In this document: piece after piece, positions 1-6,204 of the stretch
How the letters are laid out: the number at the start of each line of letters is the position of its first letter
How positions within the stretch are numbered: the first letter of the stretch is position 1
Assembly: GCA_003552745.1 (NCBI GenBank)
Contig: PUOG01000224.1
Span: 1-8,219, forward strand
DNA length: 8,219 bases
Direction: 5' to 3'
Source of the DNA: Spirochaetaceae bacterium
GTDB lineage: Bacteria > Spirochaetota > Spirochaetia > DSM-27196 > SKKC01
Translations under genes and position numbers: made by a program
The notes under the pieces: generated by a model
What the model saw: only the letters and a program-made list of their open reading frames with translations
Told to the model about the DNA's origin: nothing
Database searches by the model: none

Positions 1-625
1 CATTGCTCGCGACCGATATCACCCCGTCACCGCCGAGCATCACGATCGGAAGGGTCAGGTTATCGTCGCCGGAGAGGATGCAGAACCCTTCCGGGCGACT
101 GTGCACGAGCTCCATCACCTGAGCCATGCTCGCACTCGCCTCTTTGACGCCGACGATGTTGTCGTGTCCGGAAAGGCGGATCATCGTTTCGTTCTCCACG
201 TTTCGCGCGGTACGGCCGGGGATGTTGTACACGATTACCGGTAGCCCGCCGCGGTCGGCGATCGTGCTGAAGTGGCGATAGAGCCCTTCCTGGCTCGGCT
301 TGTTGTAGTAGGGTGTGACCTGAAGTGTTGCCGTCGCCCCGACATCCTTCGCGCGGACGGTCATATCGACCGCCTCGGCGGTGCTGTTCGAACCGGTGCC
401 TGCGATCACCGGCACCCGGTTGCCCGCCTGTTTGACGACGATTTCAACAATCCGGATATTCTCTTCGTGAGTTACCGTCGGGCTTTCACCGGTAGTTCCG
501 ACCGGCACGAGTCCGTCGACGCCGCCGGCGATCTGGGCATCTACGAGATCGCGTAACCGCGGCTCGTCCACCGCTCCGTCGGACGCGAATGGGGTCACGA
601 GCGCCGTATAAACACCTCTGAACAT
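1..625 (-). CDS. dapA: 4-hydroxy-tetrahydrodipicolinate synthase (partial, C-terminus off the left edge)
   Basis: DapA condenses pyruvate with L-aspartate-4-semialdehyde in the cytoplasm, the first committed step to DAP and lysine. The visible 208 residues form most of a TIM barrel; the family is usually about 290-300 residues, so roughly 85 are missing because the window ends. Visible hallmarks are GTTGES at residues 43-48, PYYNKP at 105-110, YNIPGRT at 133-139 and VKEAS at 160-164. Tyr133 and the Schiff-base Lys161 fall at the E. coli numbering, as do Thr44 and Tyr107, so the active site is intact. The ATG at 623-625 has a strong Shine-Dalgarno (AAGGAGAGG on the minus strand, positions 630-638) with about 7 nt spacing. 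It lies 16 bp after the dapB stop, so it should be translated from the same mRNA. Identification is firm; DapA-like aldolases of other specificity (N-acetylneuraminate lyase type) are made unlikely by the dapB neighbour. Confidence 0.97.
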   Translation of the reverse strand, partial: MFRGVYTALVTPFASDGAVDEPRLRDLVDAQIAGGVDGLVPVGTTGESPTVTHEENIRIVEIVVKQAGNRVPVIAGTGSNSTAEAVDMTVRAKDVGATATLQVTPYYNKPSQEGLYRHFSTIADRGGLPVIVYNIPGRTARNVENETMIRLSGHDNIVGVKEASASMAQVMELVHSRPEGFCILSGDDNLTLPIVMLGGDGVISVASN

Positions 626-641
626 TGTACCTCTCCTTATC

Positions 642-1388
642 CTATCCTTGCAGACGGTCGGCGAAGAAGTCGTCGACTGAGAAAAAGCCGCTGCGCCCTG
701 CGAGCCATTCGGCCGCCAGCACCGAGCCGAGAGCGAATCCCGCACGAGTGCGGGCACTGTGCCGTATGGTAATCGAATCGAACGGAGAGTCAAAGGTCAG
801 CTCGTGAACTCCGGGCACCGATCCGCCGCGCATGGAGGCGACGTGCAGCTCGTGCGGTTCGATCGGCCGTTGCAGCGCCTCGGTCACGATGTCACTCTTG
901 CGACCGTGTACTCGGAGAAGTCTGCGTGCAGCTTCGAGCGCGGTCCCGCTCGGGCTGTCCTTCTTGTGACGATGGTGGGTCTCGAACATCATCGCGTCGT
1001 AGTCCTCGAAGCGATCGAGGAGCACTCCCGCCGCCTCAACCAGCGCGAAGAAGAGATTCGCCCCGACCGAGAAATTCGCTCCCCACAGGTAGCCGGTTCG
1101 CGCGCTTTCGACTATTTCGCGAACCGTATCGCGCTCGGCCTCCCAGCCGGTCGTGCCGACCACCGCGGGAACGGCGTGCGCCGCATACCACCGTGCATTG
1201 TCAACGACTCCCTCGCCATTGGCGAACTCGATCGCACAATCGGCGGCGGCCGATGCCTCCTCGAGCGATCGTGCATCGGCACCACTCGCCTTCGGATCGA
1301 TCCGGGCAACGCAGCGGTGACCTCGTTCGACGAGCACCTGTTCGATTTCGTGCCCCATGCGACCGTATCCGACCAGTATTACATCCAT
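642..1388 (-). CDS. dapB: 4-hydroxy-tetrahydrodipicolinate reductase
   Basis: DapB reduces the product of DapA to tetrahydrodipicolinate with NAD(P)H, the second step of the DAP/lysine branch. The 248-residue protein has an N-terminal Rossmann motif GYGRMG (7-12), GTTG (78-81), NFSVG (105-109), and the signature HHRHKKDSPSGTA at 138-150. His138 and Lys142 correspond to E. coli His159 and Lys163, the catalytic acid and the substrate-binding lysine. An acidic residue (Asp31) ends the second strand, which in this family usually goes with NADH use; that is inference. It is about 25 residues shorter than the E. coli enzyme, closer to the compact DapB forms of some other bacteria, and shows no break. 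The ATG at 1386-1388 is preceded by GAGG on the minus strand (1396-1399) at 7 nt. The gene sits 24 bp after pta and 16 bp before dapA, so the three are probably one operon. Confidence 0.97.
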   Translation of the reverse strand: MDVILVGYGRMGHEIEQVLVERGHRCVARIDPKASGADARSLEEASAAADCAIEFANGEGVVDNARWYAAHAVPAVVGTTGWEAERDTVREIVESARTGYLWGANFSVGANLFFALVEAAGVLLDRFEDYDAMMFETHHRHKKDSPSGTALEAARRLLRVHGRKSDIVTEALQRPIEPHELHVASMRGGSVPGVHELTFDSPFDSITIRHSARTRAGFALGSVLAAEWLAGRSGFFSVDDFFADRLQG

Positions 1389-1412
1389 CGGAATACCTCG
1401 CTTCGATTCGCG

Positions 1413-2405
1413 TTACTCGCTCTGGCAGAGCGTAGCGGCCGCAGTATTAACGATATCGTCGACCGAGCAGCCGCGGCTCAGATCGCTCACCGGATAGGCG
1501 AAGCCTTGCAGGAACGGTCCGAACGCCTCCGCTCCCGCGAGGCGCTGAACGAGCTTGTAGCCGATATTGCCCGAGTTCAGGTCGGGGAAGACGAGCACAT
1601 TCGCGTGTCCGGCGACCGGTGAGTCGGGCGCCTTGCGTGTACCGACACTTTCGACGAGCGCGGCGTCGGCTTGCAGCTCCCCGTCGACCGCGAGATTCGG
1701 AGCACGTTCGCGTACGATCGCGAGCGCCTCCCGGACCTTGTCCACGCTCGGGTGCTCGGCCGACCCACGGGTCGAGAAGCTCAGCAGCGCGACCACCGGC
1801 TCGGTCTCGAGAAAGCTCCGACACGAATCGGCGGCGGCAATCGCGATCTCGGCGAGTTGCTCGGCATCGGGGTCAGGGATGGTTGCGCAATCGGCGAATA
1901 TAAGCGACCCGTCGGCGCCCCACGCCTCATCCTGCATCTGCATGACAAAGCAGCTGCTCGCCGAATTCACCCCTGCGCGTGTCTTTATGATCGTGAACGC
2001 CTGGCGAAGCACATCCGCGGTCGAGCTCTCCGCGCCTGCGACCATACCGTCCGCATCGCTTTTGCGGAGCATCATTGCACCCCAGGCAAGCGGGTTCACG
2101 ATCGCCTCGTGCGCCTTTTCTTCGGTCATCCCTTTGTGTTTTCGTAGCTCAACGAGCTCGGCGACGTAATCTTCGAGATTCCGATCGCCCGGCTTCTCGA
2201 TCCGAATCCCGTTGAGCTCTACACCGCCGTCGCTCGCCGCGTCCGCGACGGCATCCGGCTCGCCGAGAAGCGTGACTTCGCCTGCGAGCTTCTCGTCGAG
2301 GAGCCTTCGTGCCGCCTCGAGCGTTCTCGATTCGGTTCCTTCGGGCAGTACGAGTCGTCCCTTGCGCACACGCGCGCGATTGTGGATACGTTCGACAAAA
2401 CTCAT
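1413..2405 (-). CDS. pta: phosphate acetyltransferase
   Basis: Pta interconverts acetyl-CoA plus phosphate and acetyl phosphate plus CoA; with acetate kinase it makes ATP from acetyl-CoA or activates acetate. At 330 residues this is the short form consisting only of the PTA_PTB catalytic domain, without the extra N-terminal domain of the E. coli type. Diagnostic stretches are LLSFSTRGSAEHPSVDKV, KAPDSPVAGHANVLVFPD and SDLSRGCSVDDIVNTAAAT near the C-terminus. Ser310, Arg311 and Asp317 match the catalytic Ser/Arg/Asp trio known from the Methanosarcina enzyme. The ATG at 2403-2405 has GGAGAGA on the minus strand (2413-2419) at about 10 nt. It is first in the run pta-dapB-dapA. No acetate kinase gene is in the window. 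I could not find a convincing sigma70 promoter for it in the divergent spacer. Confidence 0.97.
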   Translation of the reverse strand: MSFVERIHNRARVRKGRLVLPEGTESRTLEAARRLLDEKLAGEVTLLGEPDAVADAASDGGVELNGIRIEKPGDRNLEDYVAELVELRKHKGMTEEKAHEAIVNPLAWGAMMLRKSDADGMVAGAESSTADVLRQAFTIIKTRAGVNSASSCFVMQMQDEAWGADGSLIFADCATIPDPDAEQLAEIAIAAADSCRSFLETEPVVALLSFSTRGSAEHPSVDKVREALAIVRERAPNLAVDGELQADAALVESVGTRKAPDSPVAGHANVLVFPDLNSGNIGYKLVQRLAGAEAFGPFLQGFAYPVSDLSRGCSVDDIVNTAAATLCQSE

Positions 2406-2447
2406 CAGATCGTCTCTCCGTTACTACTGGATTGTGTAACCGGTCGC

Positions 2448-2457
2448 GTACCGGTAC
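2448..2457. repeat. 10-bp perfect palindrome in the pta/tyrA divergent spacer
   Basis: GTACCGGTAC is its own reverse complement. Its core ACCGGT (2450-2455) is repeated 11 bp upstream at 2439-2444, about one helical turn away. Paired half-sites in a divergent promoter region can be a regulator's operator serving pta, tyrA or both. That role is a guess: both copies are short and the DNA is GC-rich. Confidence 0.35.
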
Positions 2458-2476
2458 GCCGCCTTGCAGCGGCGGC
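2458..2476. repeat. GC-rich dyad enclosing the tyrA -35 element
   Basis: GCCGCC (2458-2463) and GGCGGC (2471-2476) are perfect inverted arms around the 7-nt centre TTGCAGC, which contains the proposed -35 hexamer of tyrA. An alternative register pairs CGCCGC (2457-2462) with GCGGCG (2469-2474). The predicted transcript starts downstream of it, so it would act as DNA (operator) rather than as an RNA hairpin for tyrA. It has no T-tract, so it is not an intrinsic terminator. Confidence 0.4.
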
Positions 2477-2492
2477 TCAGCACAGCTATTCT
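2464..2492 (+). promoter_or_regulatory. sigma70-type promoter of tyrA, leaderless type
   Basis: A TTGCAG hexamer (2464-2469) and a TATTCT hexamer (2487-2492) are separated by exactly 17 nt. Seven nucleotides follow before the tyrA ATG at 2500, so transcription would begin at or within a base or so of the start codon. No Shine-Dalgarno lies between them, which fits a leaderless mRNA. The hexamers match consensus at 4 of 6 and 4 of 6 positions. Confidence 0.5.
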
Positions 2493-2499
2493 GCCATCC

Positions 2500-3219
2500 A
2501 TGCGCGTCGGTGTATACGGACTCGGTCGCTTCGGGAAGCTATGGGCGGGTATGCTCGCGCGAAAATTCGATGTGGTGGCGTACAATCGCTCCCCGCGCGA
2601 GGTCCCGACCGACGTAGATGCGGTGGATGAGGCGGCGCTCGCCGATTGTGACGTCATCTTCCTGTGCGTGGCTATTCGTGCGATCGAGGCGGTATGCACG
2701 CGGCTTGCCGGAATACTTTCACCACGGACGGTGGTAGCAGATACGTGCTCGGTTAAGCTCTATCCCCTCGAGTGTATGCACCGCTCACTCCCCGGCGGTA
2801 ATCCGGTCATGGGCACGCACCCGATGTTCGGGCCGGACTCCGTCGACGATCCCGAACACCTGCTGCCTATCGTGCTTTCTCCCGGCCGGGACAGTGGGCA
2901 GATCGTCGAGCAGTGGGCGAGCTATTTCAGCGAGATGGGACTCTCGGTGCGTCGCATGAGCGCCGATGAACACGATCGCGAAGCGGCGCGCACGCAGGGG
3001 ATTACACATCTCGTTGGCCGCATTCTCGATACGATCGATCTGCCGGAGAGCGCAATCGCGACGAAAGGGTACCGCCGCCTGCGCGAGCTCGTGGAGCAGA
3101 CGTGCAACGACCCGTACGAGCTCTTCGTCGATCTGTGGCGCCTGAATCCTCACGCACCCGGAGCTCGCCGTGCATTCGAGCAAGCGGTCGAACAGGTGCT
3201 CTCGGCACTCGACGAATAA
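2500..3219 (+). CDS. arogenate/prephenate dehydrogenase (TyrA family)
   Basis: TyrA-family enzymes oxidatively decarboxylate prephenate or arogenate in the last part of tyrosine synthesis. The 239-residue protein opens with a Rossmann motif GLGRFG (7-12). It then has DTCSVK (81-86), GTHPMFGPDS (105-114, with His107 the likely catalytic histidine), SADEHDREAARTQGITHLVGR (154-174) and a late block around TKGY (188-191) and LVEQTCNDPYEL (197-208). THPMFGPxS, ITHxVGR and TKGY resemble plant-type arogenate dehydrogenases. The second strand ends in Asn-Arg-Ser (29-31) rather than an acidic residue, which suggests NADP. Arogenate with NADP is therefore my preferred but unproven reading. It lacks chorismate mutase and ACT domains. 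I chose the ATG at 2500 because the Rossmann strand starts there; an in-frame TTG at 2464 adds 12 unlikely residues and falls on the -35 element. It is divergent from pta. Confidence 0.88.
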   Translation: MRVGVYGLGRFGKLWAGMLARKFDVVAYNRSPREVPTDVDAVDEAALADCDVIFLCVAIRAIEAVCTRLAGILSPRTVVADTCSVKLYPLECMHRSLPGGNPVMGTHPMFGPDSVDDPEHLLPIVLSPGRDSGQIVEQWASYFSEMGLSVRRMSADEHDREAARTQGITHLVGRILDTIDLPESAIATKGYRRLRELVEQTCNDPYELFVDLWRLNPHAPGARRAFEQAVEQVLSALDE

Positions 3220-3298
3220 TAGATCTAATGAGAATTTCTTTCCGCACGGCGGCTTGAGTACTTGATTTCGCCGCTTGGACCGGGCAACCATTGTAACC

Positions 3299-4474
3299 AT
3301 GACACGGCCATTCTCCGTGGTGATGAAACCGGCCGGAGCCGACTGTAATCTCCGGTGCAATTACTGCCATTATCTCGACGTCGCCGAACAGTACGGCGGT
3401 CCTGCTCGGGCGCACCGCATGACCGAGTCGATTCTTGAAACGGCGATCTCCGGCTATCTTTCGAGTGAGCAGCCGGAATACGACTTCGAGTGGGACGGTG
3501 GCGAGCCGACTCTCGCCGGTCCGGAGTTCTTCCGAACGGCGGTCGAGTTGCAGAAGCGCTACGCGCGGCGCGGGGCGAAGATCACCAATCGGATTCAGAC
3601 GAACGCGACGCTCATCGGTGGCGAGTTGGCCGCCCTGTTCGCGAAACACCACTTTCAGGTCGGGGTGAGCATAGACGGTCCGCCCGATCTCCACGACCGG
3701 CAGCGGCCGTACGAGTCGGGTCGTGGCTCTCACGCGGCGGTTATGAATGGAGTAGAGACCCTGCGTCGACACGGCGTGGAGCCGGTGGCCCTGACCGTCA
3801 TCACCGCCGAAACCGCGCACCATGCCAGACGCATCTACCACTACCTCAAGGGCGCCGGTTTTCGGCAGCACGAGTATACCCCGTGCGTGGAGTACGCCGC
3901 CGACGGTTCTCTCGCTTCATCGGCGGTGGACGGCGATTCGTGGGGCAGATTTCTGTGCGACCTCTACGATGAATGGTGCTCCGATAGAGAGCCGGCACGC
4001 GTGGCGCAGTTCGACGCGATTATGCGGGTCGCCGCCGGTGTACCGGCGCAGCTGTGTGCTCTCGCCGCTACGTGCCGCCAGCGTATGGTTGTCGAGCACA
4101 ACGGGGACGTCTTCCCGTGTGATTTCTTCGCGAAGCCCGAATACCGCCTCGGTAACGTCGCAGCTGATGCTTTCGAAACGATGTGGGAGAGCCCGTACTT
4201 TCGCCGCTTCGGTGCTATGAAGCGCACCGTGCCCGAGGAATGCCTCGATTGCGCGTACCGGGTGTACTGCCGCGGTGGATGTCCGCGACATCGAGTCGGC
4301 AATGCTTCCGATCCGCTCGCCGCGATCGAGGATCTGGAGGCGCCGGTCGGCGAGTTGTGCAGCGGATGGAAGAGCTTTTTCGAATACGCGCTCTCCGATC
4401 TGGAGATCAAGGGGCAGGTCGCTCCCGATCAGGGAATCCCTGTCGCGATTGACACGCGGGTGATCGGCCGATAG
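3299..4474 (+). CDS. anaerobic sulfatase-maturating-type radical SAM/SPASM enzyme
   Basis: Members convert an active-site Cys or Ser of a sulfatase to C-alpha-formylglycine using S-adenosylmethionine and three [4Fe-4S] clusters, in the cytoplasm under anaerobic conditions. From ATG 3299 the protein has 391 residues, typical for the family. The radical SAM motif CNLRCNYC gives Cys16, Cys20 and Cys23; GGEPT at 67-71 is the SAM-contacting motif; SIDGPPDLHD is at 124-133. The SPASM part supplies Cys253, 259, 274, 315, 318, 324, 328 and 354, the eight-cysteine pattern of the characterised Clostridium perfringens enzyme, with Asp275 after the third cysteine where its proposed general base sits. All cluster ligands are present. 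An in-frame TTG at 3275 is possible but ATG 3299 gives the usual N-terminus; neither has a clear Shine-Dalgarno. It lies 79 bp after tyrA and 14 bp before the bactofilin gene. No sulfatase is in the window, so another SPASM peptide-modifying role cannot be excluded. Confidence 0.85.
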   Translation: MTRPFSVVMKPAGADCNLRCNYCHYLDVAEQYGGPARAHRMTESILETAISGYLSSEQPEYDFEWDGGEPTLAGPEFFRTAVELQKRYARRGAKITNRIQTNATLIGGELAALFAKHHFQVGVSIDGPPDLHDRQRPYESGRGSHAAVMNGVETLRRHGVEPVALTVITAETAHHARRIYHYLKGAGFRQHEYTPCVEYAADGSLASSAVDGDSWGRFLCDLYDEWCSDREPARVAQFDAIMRVAAGVPAQLCALAATCRQRMVVEHNGDVFPCDFFAKPEYRLGNVAADAFETMWESPYFRRFGAMKRTVPEECLDCAYRVYCRGGCPRHRVGNASDPLAAIEDLEAPVGELCSGWKSFFEYALSDLEIKGQVAPDQGIPVAIDTRVIGR

Positions 4475-4488
4475 CATCGAGCACGATT

Positions 4489-4851
4489 ATGTCAGACTTG
4501 CGCATTCGCTCGGTCGATGAATCCGAGCTCGGTACGGTGCTCGGCGCCGATGTAGATTTCGAAGGTGAGATGACCTTCGACCAACCGGTTATCGTGAAGG
4601 GTGCGTTTCGCGGAACGATCGACGCAGAGTCGACTCTTTACGTAGGCAAGGACGCGCAAGTGAACGCCACGATTCGCGCCGGAGTGGTGAGCATTCAGGG
4701 GCGAGTGAAGGGTGATGTTACCGCCGCGAGCCGGGTCGAGCTTTTTTCAACGTCCCAGCTCAACGGGAGCGTGAACAGCCCCGATATCATCATGCAAAGC
4801 GGTGCGCTGCTCAACGGTACGTGCCGAATGTCGCGTCGCCCGGACGCGTGA
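4489..4851 (+). CDS. bactofilin (polymer-forming cytoskeletal protein)
   Basis: Bactofilins self-assemble without nucleotide into cytoplasmic filaments, often at the inner membrane, and help position cell-wall or envelope machinery. The 120-residue product is one bactofilin domain (about residues 15-112) with short tails. The core shows the repeating short-strand pattern of a right-handed beta-helix, with Gly/Asn turns: VIVKGAFRGTI (34-44), TLYVGKDAQVNATI (49-62), VVSIQGRVKGDV (66-77) and LNGSVNSPDIIMQSGALLNG (91-110). There is no signal peptide or transmembrane segment. The ATG begins 14 bp after the stop of the radical SAM gene and has only a weak Shine-Dalgarno, so it is probably co-transcribed and perhaps translationally coupled. 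The envelope genes downstream have their own promoter. The family call is firm; the specific cellular role here is unknown. Confidence 0.92.
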   Translation: MSDLRIRSVDESELGTVLGADVDFEGEMTFDQPVIVKGAFRGTIDAESTLYVGKDAQVNATIRAGVVSIQGRVKGDVTAASRVELFSTSQLNGSVNSPDIIMQSGALLNGTCRMSRRPDA

Positions 4852-4908
4852 GCCATCGGCTACCGAGGCGTTGCGTCCCAGCCGGTCCTGTCGAGCGCAT
4901 TCGTTAAG

Positions 4909-4924
4909 TCGGCCGGCCGGCCGA
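4909..4924. repeat. 16-bp perfect palindrome upstream of the first barrel gene
   Basis: The sequence TCGGCCGGCCGGCCGA equals its own reverse complement and ends 2 bp before the proposed -35 hexamer at 4927. It could be an operator for the downstream promoter. As RNA from the bactofilin transcript it could fold into a 6-bp GC stem with a GGCC loop, but the following bases hold no T-run, so a standard intrinsic terminator is unlikely. Confidence 0.5.
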
Positions 4925-4926
4925 AA

Positions 4927-4955
4927 TTGTAATTCCTGGATTTGGGCATTATACT
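4927..4955 (+). promoter_or_regulatory. sigma70-type promoter of the first barrel gene, leaderless type
   Basis: TTGTAA (4927-4932), a 17-nt spacer and TATACT (4950-4955, 5 of 6 matches to TATAAT) form a good promoter. The GTG start codon at 4962 is 6 nt past the -10 element, the position where transcription normally begins. There is no Shine-Dalgarno in the intervening bases, so the mRNA is probably leaderless. Confidence 0.65.
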
Positions 4956-4961
4956 CCTACT

Positions 4962-6125
4962 GTGCGACGATTACTGCTTTTGCTTTCCATCACAATTATC
5001 TCCACTTCGATCGCCTTCGCTTCGGACAACTATGTTCGCGAGCCGTCGGTGCTGCCGACCGACCCGATCCTCGAGGCAACCGGTGGCGGATCGGTGGCCA
5101 TGCCGCGGGGTACGCGGGGCATCCGCCTCAATCCGGCCGATTTCGCCGGTCCGTTCCGGCTGACCGTCGCCGGTGGCGCCGGTGGGCTTGCGGTCGATCC
5201 GAGGATGCTCGATCGCGGCGTTTCGCAGCTTCTCGCCGGCGGGATCTTGCCGTTGCCGCGCGATTTCGCCCAGCTCTATGCCGACCAGTTCAGCCGCGGC
5301 GGGTTCGGGTTCTCCGGCAGCGGCGACCTGGCGTTCACCGGTAGCGGTCTCGGACTCGGGATACTGAGCGATGTTGATGTCTTCATGCGGACCTCGCCAG
5401 ATTCCGATTACGCAAGCGGGTACCTTATCTCGGAGACCTCACTGGTCGGCGGTATCGCGATACCGTTTACGGTCGGAGACTTCGATTTCAGCGCCGGTGG
5501 TGCGGTTCGCCCCACGATGCGCATTCGTGGTGAACTGAACGACCGGTCGGCTATCGATGCATTCGCCGCCGGCACTCCGTTCGACGAAGCGTTCGCCGAC
5601 ACACCGGTTCTCAACGGGTTCGGGCTCGCGATCGACGCCGGTCTTATGGCGCGCAGAGGAGATCTCTCCTTCGGCCTCGCGGTACACGATATCGGCGATA
5701 CCGAGTTCACCTATCATGAGCATTCGCTCTCGGATGTGCTGGGCAGCATACCCGACGGACGGCTGCCGAGCGGTGGCGATCGCGACGGCGAACTGTTCGA
5801 TACCGATGCGACCTATATCACTCCCATGAGTACTCGGCTCGGTGTGGCGTGGGGCAGACGCGAAGGCTTCGTTCGGCCCGCTCTCTCCGCGGATATTCAT
5901 GATCCGCACCTTTTCCTGAGCAGGGAACGTTCGATCTACGAACATTTCAGCGCCGGCGCCGAGCTCGATATCGGTCGTGTTCTGGTCGCGCGCGCCGGTA
6001 TAAGCGCCGATGGGTACGGATTGGGCACCGGACTTCGTCTCGGACCGATCCGTGTCGATTCGAGTGTCCGATTCGGCAGCGATACCCCGCCACGGGCGTC
6101 GCTCGGTGCCCGGTTGGAGTTTTGA
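4962..6125 (+). CDS. exported beta-barrel outer-membrane protein, FadL/UPF0164-like style
   Basis: I do not recognise a named gene. The 387-residue product has a clear signal peptide: MRR, a Leu/Ile-rich core, then SIAFA followed by SDN, so cleavage after about residue 20. The mature part is rich in Gly and alternating polar/hydrophobic strands and ends in LGARLEF with a C-terminal phenylalanine, the classical signal for outer-membrane insertion by the BAM machinery. An N-terminal RLNPADFAG (55-63) resembles the NPAG-type hatch region of FadL/PorV-like barrels. GTG at 4962 is chosen because it opens the signal peptide and sits at the predicted transcription start. It shares ordered blocks with the barrel gene at 6922 (GGIAIPF at 163-169, GFGL at 219-222, FSAGAEL at 329-335, GLRLG at 357-361), so the two look homologous. 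Likely an outer-membrane channel or surface protein; the substrate is unknown. Confidence 0.75.
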   Translation: MRRLLLLLSITIISTSIAFASDNYVREPSVLPTDPILEATGGGSVAMPRGTRGIRLNPADFAGPFRLTVAGGAGGLAVDPRMLDRGVSQLLAGGILPLPRDFAQLYADQFSRGGFGFSGSGDLAFTGSGLGLGILSDVDVFMRTSPDSDYASGYLISETSLVGGIAIPFTVGDFDFSAGGAVRPTMRIRGELNDRSAIDAFAAGTPFDEAFADTPVLNGFGLAIDAGLMARRGDLSFGLAVHDIGDTEFTYHEHSLSDVLGSIPDGRLPSGGDRDGELFDTDATYITPMSTRLGVAWGRREGFVRPALSADIHDPHLFLSRERSIYEHFSAGAELDIGRVLVARAGISADGYGLGTGLRLGPIRVDSSVRFGSDTPPRASLGARLEF

Positions 6126-6151
6126 CCGCTCATTGTACTAAACTCTATAAC
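6122..6151 (+). promoter_or_regulatory. sigma70-type promoter of the lipoprotein gene
   Basis: TTGACC (6122-6127, 5 of 6 matches) and TATAAC (6146-6151, 5 of 6) are 18 nt apart. The -35 hexamer contains the TGA stop codon of the upstream barrel gene (6123-6125). Transcription would begin near 6158, leaving a leader of about 47 nt with a Shine-Dalgarno AGGGGG at 6191-6196. Confidence 0.65.
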
Positions 6152-6204
6152 AGAGAACGCCGCCACAGCCTGCAGTCAGGTCGTTCGGCAAGGGGGACGT
6201 ACGA

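Noticed and set aside
759..1622. Long plus-strand open frame of 287 codons
   Set aside because: It lies antisense to dapB and the 3' part of pta, both firmly identified by motifs. The product is Arg-rich with no recognisable domain, as expected for a shadow frame in GC-rich DNA.
2464..2499. TTG start giving tyrA 12 more residues
   Set aside because: The extra residues precede the Rossmann strand, have no Shine-Dalgarno, and the TTG coincides with the proposed -35 hexamer.
3224..3229. TCTAAT as a -10 element for the radical SAM gene
   Set aside because: The hexamer fits well but no -35-like hexamer lies 16-19 nt upstream, so read-through from tyrA is at least as likely.
3249..3274. GCGGC/GCCGC inverted repeat as a terminator after tyrA
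   Set aside because: The stem is only 5 bp with a 16-nt loop and no T-run follows, so it does not make a credible intrinsic terminator.
3002..3871. Minus-strand open frame of 289 codons
   Set aside because: It is antisense to the end of tyrA and the radical SAM gene, which carry intact motifs. No domain or signal peptide is visible in it.
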